Origin: Prunus persica
Lineage: Eukaryota; Streptophyta; Magnoliopsida; Rosales; Rosaceae
Direction: 5' to 3'
NCBI RefSeq assembly: GCF_000346465.2
Contig: NC_034011.1
Span: 13,763,339 to 13,827,338 of the forward strand
DNA: 64,000 bases
The position numbers and the translations under genes are program-made. Positions 20,856-31,865 of the stretch are shown in pieces; position 1 is the first letter of the stretch; every line of letters begins with the position of its first letter. The notes under the pieces were generated by a model, which was given only the letters and a program-made list of their open reading frames with translations, did no database searches and was not told where the DNA came from.

Positions 20856-23800
20856 ATGGCTGGACCAAGCAGTGGCGAATTGAGAGCACCAGTTTTCAAT
20901 GGTGAGAACTATGATTTCTCGAGCATAAGGATGAAGACCATCTTCAAATCTCATGGACTGTGGGATTTGGTGATAAAAGGTTTTGATAGCACAGATCTGA
21001 AGAAGTCAGATGAATCTGATGCTAAGAAGAAGGAAAAGGAAGAATCAAGTGGTACTGGAAAAGATAGACTTGCTAAGGTGCTCATGAGGGATGCTAAGGC
21101 TCTGGGATTGATTCAAGGAGCAGTTTCAGATGAGATATTCCCACGAATTTCTCATGAGGAGACATCAAAAGGTGCCTGGAACATCCTGCAGCAAGAGTAT
21201 CATGGAGATAAGCAAGTAAGAAGTGTTAAATTACAAAGTCTTAGAAGAGAGTTTGAATATACAAGGATGAGAGATGATGAAACTTTAACTGCTTATATCA
21301 CTAAGCTATTTGATTTGATAAATCAAATGCGAAGTTATGGTGAAGAACTGCCTAGGGACAGAGTTGTTCAAAAATTGCTCATTAGCCTGCCATCTGCCTA
21401 TGATTCTATATGTTCTGTTATTGAACATTCGAGAGATTTGAATACAATTGAAGTACAGGAGGTTGTAGCCTCATTGAAGAGCTTTGAGTTAAGGCTGGAC
21501 AGACACGCTGAGAGCAAAACTGAGAAGGCATTTGCTAGTCTCAGTGTGGATACCAAATCTGTTAAAAATGGTGATCAAAGTTCTAAGCAAAATAAGAGTT
21601 GGAAAACAAAAGGCAAGAAGTGGGATAACAAAGCAAATGATGGTGCTAAAAATCCTTGCAAGCACTGTGGCAAATTACACTTTGGAGAATGTCGATTCAA
21701 GGGCAAACCAAAGTGTTTCAATTGTGATAAATTTGGTCACATAGCCAAAGACTGTTACAGCAAGAAATCAACACAGCAAGTCAACTATGCCAACCAAGTA
21801 GATGCTACTCCAACTATGTTTTATGCCAACAATAAAACTGATGCTAGTATAAAAGGAGGTGATGAAGTATGGTACTTGGACAGTGGATGTAGCAATCATA
21901 TGACTGGAAGGGAGGATCTACTTGTTGACATTGACAGAAATGTGACTGCAAAAGTTGAAATGGGCACTGGACAGCTTATGGAAGTTACTGGTAAGGGCAG
22001 CCTTGTTGTTGAAACTAAAATGGGCAAGAAGTTCATTAAAGAGGTTATGCTAGTGCCTGGTTTAAAGGAAAACTTGCTTAGTATGGGCCAGATGATAGAG
22101 CATGGCTATTATTTGGTGTTTGGAGATCACAAAGTGGAGATTTATAATGACAGTTCCTATTCCAACTTGATTGCAAGAATACAAATGAGAGGAAATCGAA
22201 GTTTTCCAGTGAAACTGCAGGCTGAAATGCACCTTGCCTACAAGGCAAGTGCTTGTCAATCCACTGCAATATGGCACAGAAGATTGGGACATCTAAACAT
22301 GAGCAGTTTGAAACTACTGCAGGAGCAAGAAATGGTTGTGGGACTGCCAGAAATTACAGCTATTACTGAGGTCTGTGAAGGCTGCATTCTAGGGAAACAG
22401 TGCAGAGAGTCATTTTCAAAAGAAGCTTCCACCAGAGCATCAACTCCCCTAGAACTTGTACACAGTGATATCTGTGGTCCAATGCAAACCACTACAAAAG
22501 CTGAAAATCGATATTTTCTCACTTTCATAGATGATAACACACGAATGTGTTGGGTTTATTTCTTAAGGCAAAAGTCTGAAACTATGAGTATATTCAAGAG
22601 ATTCAAAGCCACTGTGGAACTGCAGAGTGGCTACAAATTAAAGAAACTTAGAAGTGATCGAGGAGGAGAATACACCTCAGTGGAGTTTGATAGGTTCTGT
22701 GCAGATTTAGGCATAGAAAGGCAGCTTACAACTCCATATACACCACAGCAAAATGGTGTGGCAGAGAGGAAGAATAGAACAATTGTGGAAATGGCAAAGT
22801 GTTTGTTGCTAGAGAAGAAAATTCCCCTTGAATTTTGGGCTGAAGCAGTTAACACATTAGTTTATATTCTTAACAGATGTCCAACCAAAGCTTTGAATAA
22901 AAGAACTCCATTTGAAGCTTATAGTGGAAGGAAGCCTGGAGTTAAGCATCTGAAAGTATTTGGTTCATTGAGCTATGCTCATGTTCCAAGTCAACAAAGG
23001 CAGAAGCTGGATGTGACAAGAAGGAAATGTATTTTCTTAGGCTATGGAAGCTGTGAGAAGGGTTATAGACTTTACAGTCTTGAAACCGAAAAGATGATAG
23101 TGTCTAGAGATGTTGTGTTCAATGAAGATGCATGCTGGGATTGGAATACACAGAAAGAAAGCAGTGTGAAGATTCCAATTGCAGAAGAAGAAAACAGCAG
23201 CAACTCTGAAGAACAAGGAGAAGAAGGTGAGATAGTTGACACTAGAACTGAATCTAGTAATCAAGAAAGGATGCCTAGCCCCCAGGATTTTGATCACACA
23301 CCCCGCAAGTACAAAAGTATGGCAGAAATCTATAAAAAATGCAATATGTGCATCATAGAACCAGAAAGCTTTGAAGAGGCAGCAAAGGACAAATCCTGGA
23401 AGAAAGCTATGGAGGATGAAATTCTGATGATAAACAAAAACAACACTTGGGAGCTTGTGAATAGACCATCTGACAAACCAATCATTGGTGTGCAGTGGGT
23501 CTATAAGACAAAACTGAACTTAGATGGCTCTGTGCAGAAGAACAAGGCATGGCTGGTTGCAAAGGGGTACTCTCAGAAGCCTGGAATAGACTTCAATGAA
23601 ACCTTTGCACCAGTAGCTAGACTTGACACTGTGAGAACCTTGGTGGCCTTAGCTGCACAGAAAAATTGGAGGCTATTTCAGCTGGATGTAAAGTCGGCAT
23701 TTCTTAATGGAGTGCTAAATGAAGAAGTATATGTGGATCAGCCTTCTGGTTTTGTGATACAAGGGAGTGAAGATAAGGTGTATAGGCTTAAGAAGGCTTT

Positions 23801-24803
23801 ATATGGTTTGAAACAAGCTCCAAGAGCTTGGTATGAAGAGATAAACTCCTATTTCATTAAGGCTGGTTTTTATAGAAGTCCAAGTGAAGCTACATTGTAC
23901 ACTAAGATGGCTGCAGGTGGTATTCTCATTGTGTCACTATCTGTAGATGATATTATCTACACAGGGAGTTCAAAAGAAATGATGGCTGAATTCAAAGTTG
24001 AGATGATGAGGCAATATGAGATGACTGACTTAGGTGTGCTTCATCACTTTCTTGGTCTTGGAGTCCTACAAACTGATACTTGCATCTTCTTACACCAAAA
24101 GAAGTATGCAAAGACTTTACTAGACAAGTTTGGACTCAAGGATTGCAAGTCTGTTGCAACACCTCTGGCTATGAATGAAAAGCTGTCAAAAGTGGATGGA
24201 AGTGATCTAGCTGATGAGACTTTGTATAGGCAAATGGTGGGGAGTCTGCTCTACTTAAATGCAACCAGACCAGATATCATGTTTGCAGCAAGCCTCTTGG
24301 CTAGATTCATGCATAATCCAACCAAGAAACACATGGGAACAGCAAAGAGGGTGCTGAGATACATTCAAGGTACTATGAATTATCGAATTGCTTATGAAAA
24401 GGGAAAAGGGGCAGTGCTAATAGGCTACTGTGACAGTGATTGGAGTGAAAGTGAGGATGACATGAGAAGCACATCCGGCTATGCATTTAATTTGGGATCA
24501 GGTGTGTTTTCTTGGGCTTCAATCAAACAAAGCAGTGTTGCTCTTTCAACTGCAGAGGCTGAGTATATTAGTGCAGCAGAAGCTACTGCACAAGCTATTT
24601 GGCTGAGGTTTGTACTGTCAGACTTTGGTGAAGAGCAAGTAGAGCCAACTCAAGTGTTATGTGATAACACTTCAGCTATTGCTATATCGAAGAATCCAGT
24701 TCATCATCACAAGACTAGACACATTAATCGAAGGTTTCATTTCATTCGAGTTGCACTTCAAGATGGTGAGATTGATTTACTATATTGCAAAACTGAAGAG
24801 TAG
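20856..24803 (+). CDS. Copia gag-pol polyprotein with premature amber stop
   Basis: 1315 residues. Order: gag; zinc knuckle CFNCDKFGHIAKDC (about 287-300); protease WYLDSGCSNHMTG (about 339); integrase with HRRLGH (474) and CxxC, DICGPM (D538), RSDRGGEYTS and TPYTPQQNGVAERKNRT; reverse transcriptase with WVYKTKLN..G and LDVKSAFLNG; and RNase H (CDSDWSESEDD with D1193, then STAEAEY). Protease-integrase-RT-RNase H order defines Copia. Two oddities: the RT catalytic box reads SVDD (S1029) where YVDD is usual, and a TAG at 24801 stops the frame just before the conserved LADIFTKPL tail, which stays in frame to the LTR. The start at 20856 (MAGPSSGELR) fits Copia gag starts. It is probably transcribed, but the two changes may block activity. 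Confidence 0.93.
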   Translation: MAGPSSGELRAPVFNGENYDFSSIRMKTIFKSHGLWDLVIKGFDSTDLKKSDESDAKKKEKEESSGTGKDRLAKVLMRDAKALGLIQGAVSDEIFPRISHEETSKGAWNILQQEYHGDKQVRSVKLQSLRREFEYTRMRDDETLTAYITKLFDLINQMRSYGEELPRDRVVQKLLISLPSAYDSICSVIEHSRDLNTIEVQEVVASLKSFELRLDRHAESKTEKAFASLSVDTKSVKNGDQSSKQNKSWKTKGKKWDNKANDGAKNPCKHCGKLHFGECRFKGKPKCFNCDKFGHIAKDCYSKKSTQQVNYANQVDATPTMFYANNKTDASIKGGDEVWYLDSGCSNHMTGREDLLVDIDRNVTAKVEMGTGQLMEVTGKGSLVVETKMGKKFIKEVMLVPGLKENLLSMGQMIEHGYYLVFGDHKVEIYNDSSYSNLIARIQMRGNRSFPVKLQAEMHLAYKASACQSTAIWHRRLGHLNMSSLKLLQEQEMVVGLPEITAITEVCEGCILGKQCRESFSKEASTRASTPLELVHSDICGPMQTTTKAENRYFLTFIDDNTRMCWVYFLRQKSETMSIFKRFKATVELQSGYKLKKLRSDRGGEYTSVEFDRFCADLGIERQLTTPYTPQQNGVAERKNRTIVEMAKCLLLEKKIPLEFWAEAVNTLVYILNRCPTKALNKRTPFEAYSGRKPGVKHLKVFGSLSYAHVPSQQRQKLDVTRRKCIFLGYGSCEKGYRLYSLETEKMIVSRDVVFNEDACWDWNTQKESSVKIPIAEEENSSNSEEQGEEGEIVDTRTESSNQERMPSPQDFDHTPRKYKSMAEIYKKCNMCIIEPESFEEAAKDKSWKKAMEDEILMINKNNTWELVNRPSDKPIIGVQWVYKTKLNLDGSVQKNKAWLVAKGYSQKPGIDFNETFAPVARLDTVRTLVALAAQKNWRLFQLDVKSAFLNGVLNEEVYVDQPSGFVIQGSEDKVYRLKKALYGLKQAPRAWYEEINSYFIKAGFYRSPSEATLYTKMAAGGILIVSLSVDDIIYTGSSKEMMAEFKVEMMRQYEMTDLGVLHHFLGLGVLQTDTCIFLHQKKYAKTLLDKFGLKDCKSVATPLAMNEKLSKVDGSDLADETLYRQMVGSLLYLNATRPDIMFAASLLARFMHNPTKKHMGTAKRVLRYIQGTMNYRIAYEKGKGAVLIGYCDSDWSESEDDMRSTSGYAFNLGSGVFSWASIKQSSVALSTAEAEYISAAEATAQAIWLRFVLSDFGEEQVEPTQVLCDNTSAIAISKNPVHHHKTRHINRRFHFIRVALQDGEIDLLYCKTEE

Positions 24804-24898
24804 CTTGCTGATATCTTCACCAAGCCTTTAGCAAGAGATAGGTTTGAATATCTGAGGAAAGCTCTAGGAGTCATTTCAGCACAACACTTAGAAGGGAG

Positions 24899-25161
24899 TG
24901 TTGATATATAAGTGTAACTGCTGAAATGTAATTAGAATAGGAAGGTTCTATTCTTAGCTGTAAGGCAGTGCTGGATCACAGTCCAGGTATGCAGCAGAGA
25001 ATGTAACAGATTTATGCCACTTGGCTTTATCTCATAGGGTAGCTAATGAGTGGCTATGATTGAGTGATGTAATGTGGAATATTCTATTCCTAACTGTTTT
25101 GTCAGAGCAGCAATATATGTGTGATATTGCAGCTGAGCAAAATACAAGGCCAGCTTCTTCT

Positions 25162-25201
<40 letters not shown>

Positions 25202-25302
25202 ATTCTCTCTTCTTTCTCCTAGTAATCTCTCTGCATTTCTATAAGCATTTTGAATACACAGATACAAGAAATAGAAGAGATGACAGTCTCTAAATATTAA
25301 CA
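24899..25302 (+). repeat. 3' LTR of the Copia element
   Basis: 404 bases; 12 bases longer than the 5' LTR because its CT microsatellite (about 25167-25198) is longer. Preceded by the polypurine tract gaaggga. Confidence 0.95.
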
Positions 25303-25545
25303 GTTGCTGCTTCAGAATATTTATAGAGAGAGGAATGATGTAGCTGATGGGTCGGCTACTTGGAGTCACAATTTGAATATGGGTTGCTGCTTTTGTGTGG
25401 AGAGTCCTGCCTGGCTTGGATATCTGTTGCTTAATTATTCGTTTGGAGCTGTTAAGGCTCGTTTGATTAGTGTTGGAGAGAATATGTATTATCTTCTTAG
25501 AGCATTTGATGAGGGGTTTCCTGCCTTGAAAGTGCTACTATCCTA
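25303..25545 (+). pseudogene. RNase H-like (LINE-type) C-terminal fragment, interrupted by Copia
   Basis: One frame reads LLQNIYRERNDVADGSATWS, then hydrophobic text to VKARLISVG and a stop at 25545. The 'YRE.N..AD' pattern is typical of the last part of plant RNase H (RVT_3) domains. It begins at the Copia target site, so its upstream part would lie left of 20385, but no clear match was seen there. Weak assignment. Confidence 0.4.
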
Positions 25546-25661
25546 GTCGGTATTTGAAATGGTTGCATTTGATGTGAGTAGACGAACATGCAAGAGTTTT
25601 TCAACCTCTTGTCTAAAATAGGAACTGATGATTGAGTTCCATTTTTTTTTTTTTGGGTCAG

Positions 25662-26100
25662 GATTAAGGCTGATGATAAGTTAATTCAAGAAGAAGGTGT
25701 AGAATCCCTTTCAGAAGAGGAGCTTCGTGAAGATTGTAGGGAGAGCGGCGTGCTTGGTTTGCGTTCTGTGGAAGACATGCGCAAGCAGGTATACTATGCT
25801 TACACCAGATACTCCTTTCCTTGCTTGCAAATTAGGTGGTTGAAGCTTCAAATACCATTTAGACTTGGTAACTCTTAAGTAGTTGGTGGCAGATACAAAA
25901 TGTTGGCTTTTTTAAGTACTTCATCTGTATGATCTTTTATATTGTCAACAAGTAGAATGAAATAGTGTTTTATAACTATTTTTTGAAAATCTTTTAGTAA
26001 CAAAACTGTTCTGTTTGCTCATCAATTCATTAACGTCTCTATGTAGCTTCGTGATTAGTTGGATTTGTCTCTCAATCACTCCATGGATTTGTCTTTCATT
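25662..26100 (+). pseudogene. LETM1-like gene fragment
   Basis: After an acceptor (gggtcag, ending 25661), the exon 25662-25788 reads IKADDKLIQEEGVESLSEEE, then RSVEDMRKQ and a donor. This is the conserved LETM1 (mitochondrial K+/Ca2+ exchange and ribosome-binding) domain. A second exon-like block at 26047 continues as LRD, a TAG (26056-26058) where the family has Trp, then LDLSLNH. The stop and the absence of upstream exons indicate a dead fragment, probably a captured or truncated copy of the mitochondrial inner-membrane gene. Confidence 0.7.
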
Positions 26101-26829
26101 AAAGTCAATTTTGATCCTTTCTAGGTATTCTTAAGCTCCATCAAATGTATACCCAACTTTTTGGGTTTTGTTTATTTCTTATTTATTTTTGCATTCAGAA
26201 GCCTTACACTTCATGTATATCTTGATAATGGAGCCAGTTTTAATCGTTCTTTGTTTGATGTGTGTAATGTAGGGCCTTCATTGTGTCTGGAATTTGTAGT
26301 GCTGGTGTTTTTTAGCAAAATTTGTTTGCATGCCTCTATGGACATGTGGCTCTATATGAAGAGAGCTATCAACGTCACTGACACTGCCGTTTAACCTTCC
26401 AGTCTTTTGTTTTGTGTTCGTAATATTTTTGAACAAAGTTTGCCATAAGGCACTTATTTCGAATAGCGTGTTGAAAGGTAATGGTATTTAAGCTTTAAAT
26501 GTCGTGTCTTTTATGACTTTGTCGTTTAACTCATACATATGTTGCACGTGTATATATATATATATTAAATTTGTTTGCCAATGACTAACACGACATGCAT
26601 GGGAACATATTTCAGTTGTTTATTGCCGAAGGTATTACCCTTATTGACTATTGTTGTGGGTTCATAGCCGTTTATTGAATATGTTCTTAAGATTGCCTTG
26701 ATGGGCCTTTCATTGATCATATGCCGAATGGTCGAACTAAAAACAAAGTGTAAATGCCGAGGGTATTGTTAGACTAGAAATAGCAACAAAAACTTGTCAA
26801 TGGCTAAGATACTTCTATTTGTAATAGTG
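26101..26829. other. Non-coding stretch
   Basis: Contains a short TA tract near 26551-26564. The end part (from about 26640) grades into a Gypsy remnant. No gene supported. Confidence 0.4.
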
Positions 26830-27690
26830 CTTAAAATGATTGACATTCCATGGGTGACCGAGGGTCATACCATTTGAGTTGTGCAATTGGTATGTCCAAG
26901 ATCTGCTTATGCCTATGATCTCATATGGACCTTCCTAAGAAGGGCTTAGGGTTCCGTTCGTTGGGATTTTGGTCGCTAGCGAAACCTTATGCATAACCTA
27001 GTCGCCGATTTGGAAAGAGCAAGGCGTCACTTGTGAATTATAGTATCAGGAAGTTTGGTGTTTGTAAGCCTCATTCTGAACGTTAACTTGCATTCGGCGT
27101 TCTTCGATTAGATCCAAGTTGAGAGCAAGTTGCGCGTTGTTGCCTTCGGGTGAAAAAGTTACTGTTCGGTACGAAGTTTAGCCGATTTTGATTGGGACGA
27201 CTGCTTCCAAACCGAAGGCGAGGGAGAAGAGAGTTTCTCTGGTGGATGTTCGGAAGGATGTCCGAATGGCCTATACTGCTTTTGGGAGCTTTTCGGGCCA
27301 TTCACCCTTGGCATTGTCTAGTCGTTTCTTCATGATTCTCTTTATGATTTTGTTTACGGCTTCGACCTGACCATTCTATTGTGGGTGCGCTGGTGAGGCG
27401 AAAAATAGATTGATCTTTACGTGCGACCAAAATTGCCAAAAGAGAACCAAATCAAATTGCTTGCCTTGTCGATGATGATTGCATATGGGATACCAAATCG
27501 GTAGAAAGTATGAGTCTAGAAGAAATCTTCTACTCGAGCAGCTGTAATAGTGACAAGAGCTGCAGCCTCGACCCACTTGGTGAAATAATCCACATCCACC
27601 ACAGCGTACTTAACTTGGCCTTTACCCTGTGGCATTGGGCCAATGAGATCGAGTCCCTATTGGGAGATGTTCATCACCTGAGGGGGATGT
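26830..27690 (-). pseudogene. Decayed Ty3/Gypsy integrase (Tat/Athila-type)
   Basis: Read on the minus strand, fragments match Gypsy integrase and its C-terminal region in order: FTKWVEAAALVTITAARVED (about 27590-27530), RFGIPYAIIID, FFASPAHPQ (about 27385), VEAVNKIIKR, ERLDNAKGEWPEKLP-like, RTSFRTSTRETLFSLAFG, then QLALNLDLIEERR and EGPYEI. Several stops and frameshifts interrupt it. No LTRs could be assigned. Confidence 0.65.
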
Positions 27691-28174
27691 GATAAGTTGC
27701 CAAGATTTAATAGGCCTTTTGTGGGTCCCCAGTTCCACATGTCATTCTTTGGTTGGCCAGTCAGATATAAGCTTTACGACGATACTTCCCTCCTTACCTC
27801 TGAGTAACTCCTCCTTACCTTGTATTATGGCTCAACCACAAAGTGACATGTGTCCTCTCTTCTTTAATTGTCAAAACAACTTCATAAAACCCCCCAAACT
27901 ATAGGGTCATTTTCAAGTTCATACCCAATTTTAAAGACATTTACGAGTACATACTCAAACTCTTAGAAACCCCACAATTTGCCCCCTCTTTTACCTAAAC
28001 TATTAGTGAATCCGTTAAATGCTGATATGGCAAATGTGGGACCCATTTTTTGATGGATTGGACTTCCAAGTGGACAAAAAATTAATTTATTGTTTAAATT
28101 ATTTATTATTGTTAAATTATTTCTAAATTTAAAAAGCAAAAATTAAATTTTTTTTTTTTTGCAAAACCTAGCGG

Positions 28175-28456
28175 TGTAACACCCTGACCCTAATTTAATT
28201 ATCCATCTAAATTAATTAATTAAATTAATTGCAAAATTCTAATTTTGTCCTCGGTAAGGGTATTATGGTCACTTTTTAATCCAAAAGGATTTGGGGGAAA
28301 TGATTGGTACTTTTACGTAGATCGTACCGAGATGAGTCCATATACACGTAGTGGGCTCGAATCGAAGTTGTAACGAAGAAGTTTCGATCAAAACAAACTC
28401 AATGGCATAATCGTAATTATTTCGAAGTGGGTTTAATAAAAATTTGAAAAACCCTC

Positions 28457-28501
<45 letters not shown>

Positions 28502-30854
28502 TCGTCGCGTTTTCCCCCTCACCCTAAACAGCCGCACGGCTTCTCTCCTTCTCGGCCGCCACTCATGCCGGGACCGGTCCCAAAATGACCAGCTAGTCTT
28601 CCTCTTCCAGCCCCAACCCATCCCAGTTGCCACCGCCGCCGGCAATGGCCAAAAATTGCAGAAAAATAGCTTGAATTTCGTCAAAACTTCTGACATTGTT
28701 TCAGACGATTTTGCCTACCAAAATTGCAAACTAGGTATGCTTTTTCATCCTCTCAATGTGATCTAGCTGCTGGTTGTGTTGTTTAGGATCAATTTTTGCA
28801 TTTTGGTTGTCAAATAAGCGATAGAAGTTTTGGTCGGTTTCGGCCCGTGTTTCCAACCACTTTGACCAACTTTTTGGAGTAGGTTCAAGAACAAAAGTTG
28901 CTCCACTCAATGTCCTGATCATGTAGGTATAAGTCTTGATCTGCGGTGTGGAGATTTTTCAATCACCGAAATCTCTTTGGACACCCACGCGCCGGCAGCG
29001 CGTGGGAACTGTTTTGGTGTCCCTCTTGGTCCTAAATGTTCCTCGTGTAGTCACGAGCATGACGGTATGCTTGGATTTGAATTCGATTATCGTTTGACCG
29101 TCGATCGGATATCGCATATTAGGAGTTATCCGGGTTGGACATGTTCGAACTGTTGGATCGACTCCAATTTAATATATGTTGATCTAGGCATCCCTAGGAT
29201 TGTTTAGGATTTCGTGGATCGTGAATAGGAGCCCCGGATGTTCTGATTCAGTAACTTAAAGTTTGCGTTAAATGATAATCATCCGATCGTACGATCGCGA
29301 GCAACTCGACCGTTCAATCCGAACCAAACTTGCAGGACATGTATTCTAAACCATGTGGAATCCATAAGAACTTCTGGATCGGAAATAGGAGGTCGTGGGC
29401 CCTGCTGGCCCGGTTGACCCAATTTGGAAAGTTTGACCGCTCAGTTGACCAAGTGTCTTCCAAGGTTATCCCATCATTCGAAACACGTAGTTGGACTTTA
29501 AGAATGTCTCGTTCCTTGTGCACTTACTTGAAACCAGGGAAAACTAGGATTTTAATTTAAAGTTTCCCTTCGAGGTGTTTTATATTAATTTCGTACTCGT
29601 ATTCTGAAATAGGTACTTGGACAACGCGTACGCAGCAGGCGAGACCCTCTCAGGGTCAAGCAGCGTGGGACTACTTGTGAGTGGACTTTTTTTTCAAATA
29701 ATAAGCATTGTTTTATGATGGAAAAACTATGCATATTGATTAAATGGTTTATTGAATATATTATATATTCAACTGTGGAATTTAATATTTTCGTAAAGTA
29801 TTTGCATTATATTCGGGTTTTGGCATATTTGAGTATCTTGAGTTTATATATCTGGATTTTGAGAATTTCTATCTATGATTGGTTATGTGTGGGGTACGTG
29901 GGATGTTGGTTTGAGATTGTGAAAAGAGAGCAGATTATAGTTATGTCAGTTTGAAGTGCTATAAGCACTACCCTATGTACCTCCCCGAATTTGGAACTTT
30001 GGATTTGAATTGTTAAGATACTTGGATATGTTGGAACCTGGGAACCCTTGACGGTGTGTTTCATAAACCCTTAACGGAGTAGTCTGCACGTGTAGGACTT
30101 GTCATAAGCGTACGAGTATTGAGGATTTTGATGTACGTGCTGGTGAGCTTAGTCCCAGTTGGATGGCTCGTTCCCTAGCCACATTGATGATTTTTGCATG
30201 TGGACTAATCAAACAGTCCCCCAGTTAGATTGTTTCCCCGAACTAGGTGGTATCTTACTTATTTATATATATAGATGTCATATTATATAAACTTTATATA
30301 TATATAACTATTCTTTCATTATTATTTATCGGTGAGCATACTTCCTCGCTCACCATGCCAACGGGCACGCGTCTTGAGAGAATGGTTCGGGTATATTTAA
30401 AAGGTTTGATTGGGTTGAGAAACAAAGTACCTTTATGGGAGTTCAGATTTCTTTATTGTTGTGATTAAACTGAGCAGTAGAGCCAGGTTGCGAGCTTCGG
30501 AATCCCGACCTTACGTAGGATGAACTTTTAATCCTTTCTATTCTGTTGAACTTCATTTTCATTTGTAAATTGAATTCTCTAGATATGCTTTGTTATCACC
30601 CATACTAGGGTTGATTCTAAGGCCGGAGGCCTATTATGTAAACTGATTGAATCTTTCTGTTGCATGCTGCCTGTTGGGATATTAAACTGTGTTTTTAACT
30701 TTGAAAATTTGGTAAATATACAATTTACAGGGGAGACTGTCGAAATTTTGGCAGAAAGTCCCGGTCTTTAGTAAATGGGCCTGGCATCGGGATGATGCCG
30801 AAAATACCACGGGATTCATCCTGGATTCCAGGGAATTTAGGGCGGGTCTTGTCA
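28175..30854 (+). mobile_element. Solo LTR, TGTAACACCC family
   Basis: Starts TGTAACACCCTGACCC at 28175 and ends GGGCGGGTCTTGTCA at 30854. This terminal pair is shared, in reverse, with 45468-47188, and the 3' end with 1-1066. The start resembles LTR starts of Tekay/Del-type Gypsy elements (from memory of the families). Inside are a CT microsatellite (about 28459-28498) and 'gagcatacttcctcgctcacc' near 30333. The flanking pentamers (agcgg, tgcag) do not match, so it may be old or formed by inter-element recombination. Confidence 0.7.
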
Positions 30855-31560
30855 TGCAGCCACCCCTCCCCCAACCCCAAACCGAGCAGCCTCCCACAGC
30901 TCTGATGAGTGACACCCAAACTTAGCCAAGCTTCAGTAATTCTCAGGCAATGGTATGAAACCCATATTCCTCGAGTTTGGAGAAATTTTAGACACCCAAG
31001 CTCAGAAACATTAACAACCAAATCAGACTGCAAGTGAAAGAGGAACTTTTCGATTTCAATTTCCATTTTGGATTTCAAAATTTTTTTTTTCCCAGCAAAC
31101 GTCGTGGGCCATCCAAATCCATGGATCCAAATAGAGTGGAAATCGAGCGCTTGCTATTAGACTTCACATCCAAGATCTAAGCAGTTTCCGCAACTTCACA
31201 ATTCTAATTCAAGAGATCTAGCAGCTATTGGACAACTTAGATCAGATCTTGGCCACCTACAAGAGCGTAAACAACCACCCCAACTGGTACACAGTTCTCC
31301 AGGTAGAAGCCCATGGCAGCTGGAGATGGTTATGGGTCGGGAGGAGAGATGACCTAATCGCCAAACTTCATCTTCATCGCCAAGAGAGGGAGAGAGAAAG
31401 AGAAAGAGATCGAGAAGGGGGTAGGTGTGGTTGATTGGGTTATGGTGGTGGGTGGTTGGTTGGGCTACGGTGGTGGGTGGTTGGTTGCGCTATGGTGAAG
31501 GCTGCTAGGGTTGGTTGGGTGGTGTTGGTCGGGTGGAGAGGAAAGAGGGGAGATAATTTT
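30855..31560. other. Internal part of the inverted-repeat element
   Basis: Possible captured host sequence: a reading of ERLLLDFTSKI and later LDQILATYKSVNNHPN (about 31160-31275) looks protein-like, but stops and frame changes intervene and I do not recognise it. GA- and GGTTGG-rich repeats follow (31385-31530). Confidence 0.3.
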
Positions 31561-31865
31561 TTGTTTTGAGTTTTTATTTATTTATTTAATATAATTTAAC
31601 TTTTTTTAATATTTGAAAAAATAAAGAAGTTTTTATTAATTTTTGGTCCACTTGAAAATCTACATAATAAAAAAAATGGGTCCCTCATTTTCCACATCAA
31701 CATTTAACAGATTCACTAATAGTTTAGGTAACGGAGGGGGCAATTTGTTGGGTTTCAGGGAATTTGAGTATGTACTCGTAAATGTCTCCAAAATTGGGTA
31801 TGAACTTGAAAATGACCCTATAATTTGGGATTTTTTTAATGTAGTTTGTCCTTTTTTTTTTACAC

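Larger units (their letters stand above)
20385..25302 (+). mobile_element. Nearly intact Ty1/Copia LTR retrotransposon
   Basis: All landmarks are present: 5' LTR 20385-20776, primer-binding site from 20777, one long gag-pol frame, a purine tract (gaaggga) before 24899, and 3' LTR 24899-25302. The five bases gttgc flank both sides (20380-20384 and 25303-25307), a perfect target duplication. The LTRs both start TGTTGATATATAAG and end TTAACA. Apart from the length of an internal CT microsatellite I noticed only one difference (gcagCgctgg/gcagTgctgg), so the insertion is young. Confidence 0.95.
27868..31865. mobile_element. Element with about 280-base inverted terminal repeats, split by a solo LTR
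   Basis: The left arm (about 27868-28140) reads tatagggtcattttcaagtt, then 'acatttacgagtacatactc', 'gccccctcttttacctaaac' and 'aagtggac'. The right arm (about 31590-31865) carries the same text in reverse complement ('gtttaggtaacggaggggg', 'tgaacttgaaaatgacccta'). Inside lie a CT-rich, possibly captured stretch (30855-31560) and a solo LTR (28175-30854). Long arms suit a Mutator-like element or foldback. Exact ends and target duplication are unclear, and no transposase is visible. Confidence 0.65.

Noticed and set aside
28433..28696. 87-codon minus-strand frame with a Glu-Arg run
   Set aside because: Lies inside the solo LTR and its run is the CT microsatellite.
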